Below, piece after piece: positions 16,647 to 24,472 of a stretch of DNA of 64,000 bases. Positions within the stretch are counted from its first letter, which is position 1. Each line of letters starts with the position of its first letter. Both the position numbers and the translations under genes were made by a program. This stretch comes from Amycolatopsis mongoliensis (GTDB taxonomy: Bacteria > Actinomycetota > Actinomycetes > Mycobacteriales > Pseudonocardiaceae). Location: positions 7,006,001 to 7,070,000 of the forward strand of contig NZ_CP127295.1 in assembly GCF_030285665.1 (NCBI RefSeq), given 5' to 3'. The notes under the pieces were generated by a model. That model was not told the DNA's origin. It saw only the letters and a program-made list of their open reading frames with translations, and did no database searches.

Positions 16647-17828
16647 TCAGCCGGGGTCGAGCGGCAGCCGCGCGACGACGCGCCAGCGCCGGCCTTCCGC
16701 CGGTCCCGCCTGCACCGTACCGCCCACCGCCGCGACCCGCTCCGCCATCCCGAGCAGGCCGTAGCCGCCCCGGCGGGCGGGCCGGGCGGCGCCGTCGTTG
16801 ACCACCTCGACGCGCAGCCCGCCGCCGGGTTCGTGGTGGACGAGCACCCTCACCTCGGCGGCGTCGGGCGCGTGCCGGCGGACGTTGGTGAGGGACTCGG
16901 TGAGCAGCCGGTGCGCGGTGGTGACGACCTCCGGCGCGACGGCCAGCGCGGCGAGATCCGGGCTGACGTCGAGGTGGATGCGGTCGTCGTCGGGGACCGC
17001 GCGATCGACGGCGGTGGCGAGGTCGGCGGGCGGCACGAAGAGGTCTTCGTCCCCCGTCCGCAGCGCGCCGACGAGCCGCCGCATCGCGGAAAGCGCTGTC
17101 GCGCCCGCCGTTTCCAGCTCGGCGAAGGTCGCGGTGTCGCCGCCGGTGCGCTCGGCGACGCGGTGCGCGGCCTGGACGCGCACGACGATGCCGGTGATCT
17201 GGTGGGCGACGAGGTCGTGCAGCTCACGAGCCAGCCGGAGCCGTTCGGCGGAGCGGAGTTCGAGGACGTCCACGCGGTGGCGGACCTCGGCGTCGCGCAG
17301 GACCAGCCCGCCGGCCAGCGCACCGCCCCAGACCACGGCGGCCCCGGCGGCGTAGAGCGCGGCGGGGGAGCCGGTGCCGTAGCGCAGGATCGGGGCGAGG
17401 GTGGCCGCGGCGCCGCCGAGCACGGCCTGGATCGTGGCGGCCCGGGGCGGGAGCCGGTGGCAGCAGGCGCCGACCACCAGCGCGATCGCGAGGGCTTCGG
17501 CCGCGCCGGGCTGCGGCGGGAGCCGCGATCCGGCCGCCGCGAGCAGGGCCGCGATCGTCGAACCCAGCAGCGAAAGCCCGGAGACGGCGGTGGCGAGACC
17601 GGCGATGTGGTCGGGGAACCGGCGGCGCAGCACGGCCAGCAGCGCCACGACCGGGCCGACGCCGGGCGCGAATTCGATGGCGATGGTGGCGAGCTGGCCC
17701 CGACCCGGCACGGCCCGGGCCGCGAGGACCATGTCGAGCACCACCAGCAGGCCGAGGACGACCGCTTCGGCCACGAGCGGGCCCCGGCGGCCGGTCCACG
17801 GGATCCCCGGGTGGCGGGCGAAGGTCAT
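16647..17828 (-). CDS. NarL-type sensor histidine kinase (HisKA_3)
   Basis: A 393-residue membrane histidine kinase. About five N-terminal transmembrane helices (residues 18-175) are followed by the HisKA_3 dimerisation and phosphorylation segment ARELHDLVAHQITGI with His204. A HATPase domain follows, with the N box (LLTESLTNVRRHA), G1 (VVNDGAARP) and G2 (GYGLLGMAERV). There is no separate periplasmic sensor domain, so it probably senses a membrane or cell-envelope state. It is co-transcribed with the following response regulator. A GTG at 17846 is an alternative start. Confidence 0.92.
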   Translation of the reverse strand: MTFARHPGIPWTGRRGPLVAEAVVLGLLVVLDMVLAARAVPGRGQLATIAIEFAPGVGPVVALLAVLRRRFPDHIAGLATAVSGLSLLGSTIAALLAAAGSRLPPQPGAAEALAIALVVGACCHRLPPRAATIQAVLGGAAATLAPILRYGTGSPAALYAAGAAVVWGGALAGGLVLRDAEVRHRVDVLELRSAERLRLARELHDLVAHQITGIVVRVQAAHRVAERTGGDTATFAELETAGATALSAMRRLVGALRTGDEDLFVPPADLATAVDRAVPDDDRIHLDVSPDLAALAVAPEVVTTAHRLLTESLTNVRRHAPDAAEVRVLVHHEPGGGLRVEVVNDGAARPARRGGYGLLGMAERVAAVGGTVQAGPAEGRRWRVVARLPLDPG

Positions 17829-17879
17829 CTGCCGATGGTGCCCCACCCAGCGTCCCTACGCTGCTTCCGCGGCGAGAGT

Positions 17880-17917
17880 TCGTACCTGGGTACGAGACGG
17901 CGGCGGAATCTCGTACC
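17880..17917. promoter_or_regulatory. Triple repeat operator between kinase gene and membrane-protein gene
   Basis: Three copies of one 7-9 bp half site: TCGTACC (17880-17886), then after 2 bp its complement GGTACGAGA (17889-17897), then after 11 bp TCTCGTACC (17909-17917). The second and third form a perfect 9-bp inverted repeat. It lies in the divergent promoter region of the histidine-kinase operon and the small membrane-protein gene. It probably binds the adjacent NarL-type regulator dimer and lets it autoregulate. Confidence 0.6.
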
Positions 17918-17960
17918 GCCGGTTGATCGTTCGCGCCGCGGATCCCGGCAGGCTCGGAGC

Positions 17961-18410
17961 ATGAACCGATTTCTGACGCGGGAGACGGAAGTGACGGCCG
18001 GAACCAGGGAAGGGAAGATCGAGGGCCTGCCGGGCTGGTACTTCGTGCTCGTCGGGCTGCTGGTGGCGAGCAACGACTTCAGCCTGCAGTTCAGTGACCG
18101 GTACTCGTGGGTGGTGTACCTGCCGCTCGCCCTCGTGGCGGTGCACCTGACGCTGTGGTTCACGCTGCTGTCCCGGCGCCGCAAGTACCTGCGTGCGGTG
18201 TGGCGCAGCAAGCAGGCGCTCGCGCTCGTCGCCGTGCTCTTCGCGCTGCGGCTGGGGCTGCAGGTCGGGCTGACCAAGCTGACCGACAGCGCGGCGCCGC
18301 TGCACAGCTACACGCACCTGATCCTCGGTCTCGTGATGCTGGTCGTGACCACGGCCGGCGCGTGGTTCGACCAGTGGCTGATCCTGCGCGTGGTGAACCG
18401 CGCCGCCTGA
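17961..18410 (+). CDS. Hypothetical small membrane protein next to the two-component system
   Basis: A 149-residue protein with four hydrophobic segments (about 24-42, 48-68, 82-100 and 115-140) and a basic loop (SRRRKYLRAVWRSKQ). The divergent promoter with the kinase operon and the triple repeat in between suggest it is a target, or a sensor accessory, of that two-component system. No family was recognised. Confidence 0.72.
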   Translation: MNRFLTRETEVTAGTREGKIEGLPGWYFVLVGLLVASNDFSLQFSDRYSWVVYLPLALVAVHLTLWFTLLSRRRKYLRAVWRSKQALALVAVLFALRLGLQVGLTKLTDSAAPLHSYTHLILGLVMLVVTTAGAWFDQWLILRVVNRAA

Positions 18411-18413
18411 GCC

Positions 18414-19400
18414 TCAGCTGGTGCCGCGCACCACGAGCCGGTGCGGGGCGACGATCGACCGCGGCGGCCCGGGTTCGCCGGCCAGGCAGTCCAGGGCGAG
18501 TTCGGCGATGCGGTCCTTGTCCGGCGACACGGTCGTCAGCGCCGGGACGCTGAACCGGCCGTCCTCGATGTCGTCGAACCCCACCAGCGCCAGGCCGGCC
18601 GGCACGGCGACGCCGCGATCGGCGGCGGCGCGCAGCGCACCCAAGGCGAGTTCGTCGGTGAAGCAGAAGACCGCGTCCGGGGGCTCGGCCCGGTCCAGCA
18701 GCTCCAGCATCGCCCGGTGGCCGTCGGCCCGGTGCAGGCGCTGGACCGGGATCTCCAGCTCCGGCCCGCCCGGCACGCCCGCTTCGGCGAGCGCCTGGCG
18801 GTACCCGGCGAGCCGCTGGCGGGCGGTCGCGTTCAGGGATCGCGGCTGGATGCCCAGCGCGGCGATCCGGCGGCGGCCGGTCGCCAGCAGGTGTTCGGTG
18901 GCCGCGCGCGCGGCGGCGACGTTGTCGATCGCGACGTGGTCGACCCCGGCCGTGCCGTCGTGCTCGCCGAGCAGCACCAGCGGGACGGTGTCGGTGCGCG
19001 CGGCCAGCTCCGCGGGGGCCACCGCCCACGGGCTGAACAGGACGCCGTCGACGAGCTGGCTGCGCCTGCCGTGCAGCAGCTGCTTCTCGCGCTCGGCGTC
19101 GCCGTCGGTCTGGTCGATGAGCACGGTCAGGCCGCGGCGTTCGGCGATGCGGACCGTCCGCGCGGCGAGCTCGGCGAAGTACGGCGAATCGATCTCCGGG
19201 ACGACCAGCGCCACCAGCCCGGTCCGGCCGCGTCGCAGCGTCCGGGCGGCCATGTTCGGCCGGTAGCCCAGCGCGTCGATGCTCGCCTGCACCCTTTCCC
19301 GGGTCGCCGGCGCCACGTAGCGGAAGCCGTTGACCACGTTGGACACCGTCCGCACCGACACCCCGGCGTGCTCGGCCACGTCCCGCAACTTCGGGTTCAC
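18414..19400 (-). CDS. LacI-family transcriptional regulator
   Basis: A 328-residue repressor. The N-terminal LacI helix-turn-helix is LRDVAEHAGVSVRTVSNVVNG (residues 5-25), with the hinge helix YRPNMAARTLRRG. The periplasmic-binding-protein-like sensor domain (about 62-328) shows the usual GLVALVVPEIDSPYFAELA and VGFDDIEDGRFSVPALTTVSPD motifs. It is divergent from a phytanoyl-CoA dioxygenase-family gene, and a perfect 26-bp palindrome lies between them. It probably represses itself and that gene, and the inducer is likely a sugar or polyol. Confidence 0.93.
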   Translation of the reverse strand: MNPKLRDVAEHAGVSVRTVSNVVNGFRYVAPATRERVQASIDALGYRPNMAARTLRRGRTGLVALVVPEIDSPYFAELAARTVRIAERRGLTVLIDQTDGDAEREKQLLHGRRSQLVDGVLFSPWAVAPAELAARTDTVPLVLLGEHDGTAGVDHVAIDNVAAARAATEHLLATGRRRIAALGIQPRSLNATARQRLAGYRQALAEAGVPGGPELEIPVQRLHRADGHRAMLELLDRAEPPDAVFCFTDELALGALRAAADRGVAVPAGLALVGFDDIEDGRFSVPALTTVSPDKDRIAELALDCLAGEPGPPRSIVAPHRLVVRGTS

Positions 19401-19416
19401 GACGGCAGCCTATCTC

Positions 19417-19442
19417 TTGCAACGTGGCATGCCACGTTGCAA
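19417..19442. promoter_or_regulatory. LacI operator (perfect 26-bp palindrome)
   Basis: TTGCAACGTGGCA followed directly by its exact reverse complement, with no spacer. It has the length and even symmetry of a LacI-family site (core AACGTGGCATGCCACGTT). It starts 17 bp upstream of the LacI start codon and lies 40 bp before the dioxygenase gene. Confidence 0.8.
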
Positions 19443-19482
19443 ACTGAAGTCGCCACGCCGTCGTGATGCCCCGGAGGCCCAG

Positions 19483-20322
19483 ATGACCACGAACCGGACC
19501 GCCCCGTTGGACGCCGCCGAAGTCGAATCCCTGACCGGCCGGCTGTACGATGACGGCATCATCGGGCTGCCCCGGGCGTTCCCGCGCGACTGGGTGCGCC
19601 GCCTCGGCGAAGACATCGACGCGGCGTTCACCGAGGCCCGCGCCCGGCCGGACGGCGCGGTCGGCCGCGGCCCGAACCGCTACTACGTCGAGATCCACCC
19701 CGAGCAGCTACGGGGGTTCGCCGACCTGGCCGCGCACCCGTGGATCACCGCGGTGGCCGAGGCCGTGCTGGGGCCGGAGTACCGGATCGTCGAGGTCGGG
19801 TTCGACGTCCCGCTCGCCGGCGCGGTCGACCAGCCGTGGCACCGCGACTTCCCGATGCCCGAGGAGACGGCCCGCCACCGCAGGCTGAACTCGCTCGCCG
19901 TCAACGTGACCGCCGTCGACACCGAGCCGGACATGGGCCCGTTCGAGATCGCGCCGGGCACGCACTGGGACGACGGCGGCGCGTTCGACCACGGCATGTT
20001 CCCGCCGCGCTCGGCGTACCCGCGCTACCGATCGCTGGCGGCGCGCAAGTTCCCGCGGATGGGGGACATCTCCATCCGTTCGGCGCTGACCGTCCACCGC
20101 GGCACCGCGAACCACTCCGCGAAGTCCCGGCCGGTGCTGGTACTGGGCCTCGACGCGCCGGGCGCGGGCAACGACGAACGCCACGACACCGCCGTGACAC
20201 ACGGGTTCTGGGCGTCACTCCCGGAGTCGGTGCGCGCTCACCTGGACTGCCCGATCGTCGACACCCTGGAGCCGATCACCCAGAAGCACACCATCGAGGG
20301 ACTGGTGATGGGCGATTCGTGA
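19483..20322 (+). CDS. Phytanoyl-CoA dioxygenase (PhyH)-family protein
   Basis: A 279-residue Fe(II)/2-oxoglutarate-dependent oxygenase. The facial triad is visible as His120-x-Asp122 (QPWHRDF) and the distal His in LTVHRGTANHS. The 2-oxoglutarate Arg is probably in the following SAKSRPVLVLG. Such enzymes hydroxylate unactivated carbons. The family also includes ectoine and many natural-product hydroxylases, so the substrate is open. The divergent LacI regulator and operator suggest control by a carbohydrate-like inducer. Confidence 0.88.
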   Translation: MTTNRTAPLDAAEVESLTGRLYDDGIIGLPRAFPRDWVRRLGEDIDAAFTEARARPDGAVGRGPNRYYVEIHPEQLRGFADLAAHPWITAVAEAVLGPEYRIVEVGFDVPLAGAVDQPWHRDFPMPEETARHRRLNSLAVNVTAVDTEPDMGPFEIAPGTHWDDGGAFDHGMFPPRSAYPRYRSLAARKFPRMGDISIRSALTVHRGTANHSAKSRPVLVLGLDAPGAGNDERHDTAVTHGFWASLPESVRAHLDCPIVDTLEPITQKHTIEGLVMGDS

Positions 20323-20363
20323 ACCGGATGTTTACCGGCCCGGGCCGGCGGCAACACTTCGGC

Positions 20364-20504
20364 ATGGCTGACGCAGGGATCACCGAAATATCGGGCCGGG
20401 CCGGGGTCGTCGCGGGACTGCGGCGAGTGCTGCTGGCGTTCGGAGTCGGCGGCGCGCTCGCGTGCCTCGCCTGGATGGCGCTGTGGCTGGCGATGCACCT
20501 GTAG
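20364..20504 (+). CDS. 46-residue single-helix membrane protein
   Basis: A short frame from ATG. The product starts MADAGITEISGRAGVVAGLRRVLLA and ends in one transmembrane helix (GVGGALACLAWMALWLAMHL). It is placed 41 bp after the dioxygenase gene and may be co-transcribed. In-frame starts at 20320 (GTG) and 20329 (ATG) are alternatives. No homologue is recognised, and it is called from composition and spacing. Confidence 0.45.
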   Translation: MADAGITEISGRAGVVAGLRRVLLAFGVGGALACLAWMALWLAMHL

Positions 20505-20513
20505 CGGAGCCGG

Positions 20514-20906
20514 TCAGAACTCGTCCGCCTGGGTCAGTTCGTGCTCGAGCGAGTCCGCCCGGGCGACGACCGCCTTGAGTGGACGTTCGAACTCGTGCTC
20601 GATGCTGAGGTCCTCCAGCGGCACGGTGTGCTTCAGCAGCGCGACCCCGTCGACCACCGCGGCACCACCGACGGCCGACGTGCCGGCCAGTTCGAGCAGG
20701 CGCCGCAGGTCGAGCTTGTCGGCCCAGCCGACCGGTGAGGAGATTTCCACCCACGAGCCGTCGTGCAGCTCTTCCACGTGGTGCACCGTCACCTGCTGCG
20801 TCCGGCCGTCCGGGCCCTGCAGGCGGAACCGGAGCCAGCCGTCGGTTTCCTCCAGGACCTCGTACCGCGTCCGGACATAGTTGATCACATCGGTCCAGGT
20901 GGTCAC
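20514..20906 (-). CDS. Hypothetical acidic protein
   Basis: A 130-residue soluble protein starting at GTG 20906 behind GGAGCGG. It has a beta-rich first half (YEVLEETDGWLRFRLQGPDGRTQQVTVHHVEE) and a helical second half with a conserved-looking WADKLDLRRLLELAG. The layout is reminiscent of YbjN/chaperone-like sensory folds, but no firm family is assigned. It follows the ligase-like gene region on the same strand and has no obvious partner. Confidence 0.65.
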   Translation of the reverse strand: MTTWTDVINYVRTRYEVLEETDGWLRFRLQGPDGRTQQVTVHHVEELHDGSWVEISSPVGWADKLDLRRLLELAGTSAVGGAAVVDGVALLKHTVPLEDLSIEHEFERPLKAVVARADSLEHELTQADEF

Positions 20907-20964
20907 CCGCTCCGCCTCTCCCTCGGGCCTGCTGCGCGGTCGCAGCATCTCACGTGCCCATGAG

Positions 20965-23028
20965 TCAGATGATTCCGGCTTCGATGAGCTGCGGCCAGAT
21001 TTCGCTCTGGTCGGCGACGGTCACGCCGTGCTTCTCCGCCTTCGTGAGCTTGGCGGCGCCGACGTCGGCGCCGGTGATGAGCAGGTCCGTGCTCGCCGAG
21101 ACCGACGACGCGATGGTCGCGCCGGCCTTCTCGCACAGCCGCTGGAAGGTCGGCCGGGCGACCTTCTCGCCCGAGCGCGGGTCGCTGATGGAGCCGGTGA
21201 CGACGACCGTCTTGCCGGCCAGAGGAGCACCGGCCGCGATGACCGGCGGGAGGTCCTCCTCGCGGACGTCCAGCGACACGCCCCGCTCCCGCAGCCGTTC
21301 GAGTTCGGGTCGCAGCCGCGTGAGGTGCTCGATCAGCGACGCGGCGACCTTCGGCCCGATGTCCTCGACGGCGACGAGCCCGTCGACGCCCGCCGCGGCG
21401 ACGTCTTCCAGGGAACCGAACCCCGCCCGGCACAGGCGGGCGGCGGTGCCTTCGGACGCCATCGGGATGGCGAGCCCGATCAGCGCCCGGCGCAGCCCGA
21501 CCGACCGGCTCCCGTCGATCGACTCGATCATGCGCGTCGCCGAGACCTCGCCGATGCGGTCGAACTCCAGCAGCCGCTCCTTGGTCAGGCGGTAGAAGTC
21601 CGACGGGTGCTCGAGGTCGCCGGACTCGGCCAGCCGTTCGATCCACACGCCGCCGATGGCGTCGATGTCCGCTGCGGCCCGCGAGGCCCAGTGGACCAGC
21701 CGCCGCACCGTCTGGGCCGGACAGGCGACGTTGGTGCAGAACAGCTCCCGGCTGTTGCCCTGCTCGGTCAGCGGCTGCCCGCACGACGGGCAGGCGGAGG
21801 GGGGAACGATCTCCCGCTCCTCGCCGGTGCGCTTCGACGCGTCGAGCACGCCGGCCACGAACGGGATGACGTCCCCGGCGCGGCGCACCAGGACGGTGTC
21901 GCCGATCTTGATGCCCCGGGCCTTGATCACCTCCTGGTTGGCGAGCGTGGCGCGGGTGACGGTGGTGCCGCCGACGAACACGGGTTCCAGCCAGGCGACC
22001 GGGGCGATCTTGCCCGTCTTGCCGACGTCCCAGACCACATCGGCCAGGAGGGTGGTCTTCTCCTCGGCGGCGAACTTGAAGGCGAGCGCACCGCGCGGTG
22101 AGCTCGACCGGGTGCCGGCGGCGGCGTAGGCGGCCCGGTCGGCGAGCCGCAGGACGGCGCCGTCGAGGTCGTAGTCGAGGTCGTTGCGCTGCTGTTCGAT
22201 CTCGCCGATGACGGCCTGGGCGGCGGCCGCGTCGGCACAGCGGCGCATGTCGGCCGCGGTGAAGCCGAGCGTCTGCAGTGCACTGCCCAGGTCGGTCTCG
22301 GCGCTGTCGGGGTCGGTGTCGAGGTCGAAGGCGAAGAACCACAGCCGCCGTTCGGCGACGGTGGCCGGGTCCTTGGCGCGCAGCGTGCCGGCGGCGGCGT
22401 TGCGGGGGTTGATCAGCGGCTTGTCCGGGTGCGCGACGTTGTAGGCGGCGAAGGTGGACCGCAGCATGACCGCCTCGCCCCGCACCTCGACGCGGCCCGG
22501 GGCGTCGACGCGGTCCGGGATGCCGTCGGTGAGCGCCCGCACCAGCACGGTGACGTCGTCACCGGTCGTCCCGTCCCCGCGGGTGACGGCTCTCTTGAGC
22601 CGGCCCTCCTCGTAGACGAGGGCCAGTGACAGGCCGTCCAGCTTGGGCATGACGACGACCGGCTGGCCGGGGAAGCGGTCGAAGAAGGCTTCGACCTGCT
22701 CGGGTTTCGTGGCCTTTTCCAGGGAGAGCATGGGCCGCGAGTGCCGGATCGGAGCGTGCAGGATCGCCGGGGCGCCGACCTGGTCGAGGGGGTTCGGATC
22801 CGGGGTCAGGTCCGGGTTCTCCGCGATGAGTCCCCGCAGCTCGTCCTCGACCGCGTCGTACTCGGCGTCCGCCACCAACGGCGAACCCCGGTAGTACGCG
22901 TCGCGGAGGACCACGATGCGGTCGGCCAGTTCCTGTATGCGTTCCCGAGCTTCCACGGGGAGGACGTTACCGGTCGGGTCCGACAGTTTCGGTGCCTCGG
23001 GGGTCACCTCGTCGGTGCGAGTCTTCAC
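20965..23028 (-). CDS. Divergent NAD+-dependent DNA ligase (LigA-like, possibly a second copy)
   Basis: A 687-residue bacterial-type DNA ligase that seals nicks using NAD+. Domain Ia (about 30-90) is followed by adenylation with the nucleophile Lys129 in PKLDGLSLALVYEEG. Then come the OB fold (around KTGKIAPVAWLEPV), a four-cysteine zinc finger (CPSCGQPL and CTNVAC), helix-hairpin-helix repeats and a C-terminal BRCT domain (GKTVVVTGSISDPRSGEKVARP). The usual SLDNAF motif of housekeeping LigA is replaced by SLEKAT at 102-107. This, and the accessory location next to an HNH gene, suggest a paralogue. The start is GTG 23028, and the upstream open frame overlaps the HNH gene. Confidence 0.85.
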   Translation of the reverse strand: MKTRTDEVTPEAPKLSDPTGNVLPVEARERIQELADRIVVLRDAYYRGSPLVADAEYDAVEDELRGLIAENPDLTPDPNPLDQVGAPAILHAPIRHSRPMLSLEKATKPEQVEAFFDRFPGQPVVVMPKLDGLSLALVYEEGRLKRAVTRGDGTTGDDVTVLVRALTDGIPDRVDAPGRVEVRGEAVMLRSTFAAYNVAHPDKPLINPRNAAAGTLRAKDPATVAERRLWFFAFDLDTDPDSAETDLGSALQTLGFTAADMRRCADAAAAQAVIGEIEQQRNDLDYDLDGAVLRLADRAAYAAAGTRSSSPRGALAFKFAAEEKTTLLADVVWDVGKTGKIAPVAWLEPVFVGGTTVTRATLANQEVIKARGIKIGDTVLVRRAGDVIPFVAGVLDASKRTGEEREIVPPSACPSCGQPLTEQGNSRELFCTNVACPAQTVRRLVHWASRAAADIDAIGGVWIERLAESGDLEHPSDFYRLTKERLLEFDRIGEVSATRMIESIDGSRSVGLRRALIGLAIPMASEGTAARLCRAGFGSLEDVAAAGVDGLVAVEDIGPKVAASLIEHLTRLRPELERLRERGVSLDVREEDLPPVIAAGAPLAGKTVVVTGSISDPRSGEKVARPTFQRLCEKAGATIASSVSASTDLLITGADVGAAKLTKAEKHGVTVADQSEIWPQLIEAGII

Positions 23029-23125
23029 GAGGCGGCTTCGGTGGGGTTGGGATCCCCTGCCGGGCTTTGCGATGATCATCCTTTCGTGCGATGAACATGC
23101 GTTCGGGCATCGGTAATCTTGGTTT

Positions 23126-24355
23126 GTGGAAAGTGATGCGGTGTGGCGAGCGGATGCGGTGGCCTTGGCCGACCGTATCTCTGCGCTACTCACTGTTGTT
23201 CGGTCTGCTGAGGCTGAGATCGGTGCCCTGCTTGCGGAAATCGAGTCGCGCGGCGTCATGGAGTTGTTCGGGTACCGGTCGGTTGGCCGGTTGTTCGAGC
23301 ATCTCGCCGATGTTCCCAAGGTTGCCGCCGAGACTGTGGTGAAACGGGCCCGGGCTCTGAACTCCGGCCGGCTTTTGGACGGTAGCCCTGTGCCCGCGGT
23401 TGCTCTCGCCACCGGTGCTGCTGCTTCGGGTGGGCGGTTGAGCAACCCGATGATCGACTCCATTGTCGGTGTCCTGCAGCAGGTTCCCGTCGAGCATCGT
23501 GATCGCGTCGAGCATGATCTGTTGTCCTTCGCCGAAGACGCCGGGCACAAGCAGGTTGCTGCGTTGGGTGCGCGGATCGTGGCGCACCTCGATCCCGATG
23601 GCGCCGAACCCGATGAGGCTGAACCGGCCACGCCCAGCCGTGAACTCTCCTTGCGCCGTAGAAGAACTGGGGTCTGGGAACTGACCGGTCGTTTCGATGA
23701 CGAGACCGGCGCCCGGGCCAGTGCCCTGCTGGACTCTCTGGCCGAACGCCGTAGAGTCGACGATGGTCCCGACTTCCGTTCCCCGCAGGAACGTTACGGC
23801 GATGCCTTCTCCGACGCGATCGACTTGGCCTTGAATTCCCCGGACTTGCCGATGCAGGCGGGTGAACGGGCGCACGTGATGGTCGCGGTCTCGTTGGAGG
23901 ACTTGAAGTCTGGTGTCGGTCAGGCGACGTTGGGTGATACCGGCCGCATCTCGGCGGCCGAGGCCCGGATCCATGCCTGCGACTGCCAGATCATCCCCGC
24001 AGTCCTGGGTGGCAAGGGGGAGCCCCTCGATCTCGGGCGTCTCCGGCGGTTGGTCTCACCCGGACTTCGCCGGGCGTTGTACTTGCGCGACCGTGGGTGT
24101 GCTTTCCCCGGTTGTCATCGGCCGCCTCGGCATTGTCAGGGGCACCATATCCGGCACTGGGCTGATGGCGGGCCGACCGAGCTGGGCAACCTGGTCCTGA
24201 TGTGCGGCCACCACCACCGGTTGCTGCACCGCTCCGGCTGGCAAGTCCGCATCGCCGCCGATGGCTTGCCCGAGTTCCTGCCACCGGTGTTCTTGGACAA
24301 GCGCCGAAAACCCAGGCGCAACAACCTTCATGAGCCCTTGCCGTTCGCCGCCTGA
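23126..24355 (+). CDS. DUF222 / HNH endonuclease (13E12 repeat family), copy 1
   Basis: A 409-residue protein. An N-terminal DUF222 domain (about residues 10-290, mostly helical, with ELFGYRSVGRLFEHLADVPK) is followed by a C-terminal HNH nuclease fold. The HNH part has zinc-binding CAFPGC, the catalytic pair in CQGHHIRHWADGG, and LGNLVLMCGHHHRLLHR. Such genes are multicopy in actinobacteria (REP13E12 in Mycobacterium tuberculosis, also a prophage attachment locus), and their role is not settled. Codon use is less GC-rich than in neighbouring genes. The start GTG 23126 is 97 bp from the divergent ligase start. Confidence 0.92.
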   Translation: MESDAVWRADAVALADRISALLTVVRSAEAEIGALLAEIESRGVMELFGYRSVGRLFEHLADVPKVAAETVVKRARALNSGRLLDGSPVPAVALATGAAASGGRLSNPMIDSIVGVLQQVPVEHRDRVEHDLLSFAEDAGHKQVAALGARIVAHLDPDGAEPDEAEPATPSRELSLRRRRTGVWELTGRFDDETGARASALLDSLAERRRVDDGPDFRSPQERYGDAFSDAIDLALNSPDLPMQAGERAHVMVAVSLEDLKSGVGQATLGDTGRISAAEARIHACDCQIIPAVLGGKGEPLDLGRLRRLVSPGLRRALYLRDRGCAFPGCHRPPRHCQGHHIRHWADGGPTELGNLVLMCGHHHRLLHRSGWQVRIAADGLPEFLPPVFLDKRRKPRRNNLHEPLPFAA

Positions 24356-24374
24356 CCAAACCGAAGATGGGAAA

Positions 24375-24399
24375 GGCCCGCAGCCACCGGCTACGGGCC
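24375..24399 (+). terminator. Terminator hairpin of HNH copy 1
   Basis: GGCCCGCAGCC, loop ACC, GGCTACGGGCC: an 11-bp stem with one mismatch, 19 bp after the stop codon. The same structure follows the second HNH copy. Confidence 0.6.
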
Positions 24400-24472
24400 T
24401 ACACCCACGCCCTGAGTCCGCCGGGTTTGCCCAGGGTTGCTTGACATCTCACGTGTGAGACTTCGGTCTCGC

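Larger units (their letters stand above)
23055..24409. repeat. Dispersed repeat copy 1 (DUF222/HNH unit with flanks)
   Basis: This 1355-bp unit recurs at 53982-55350 in the same orientation. Similarity starts about 70 bp before the start codon (shared CCTGCCGGGCTT, then GATCATCCTTTCGTG and GATGAACATGCG) and ends after the shared terminator hairpin. Bases 24038-24216 are identical to 54980-55158 (179 bp by eye), while the rest differs at scattered positions. Confidence 0.88.
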
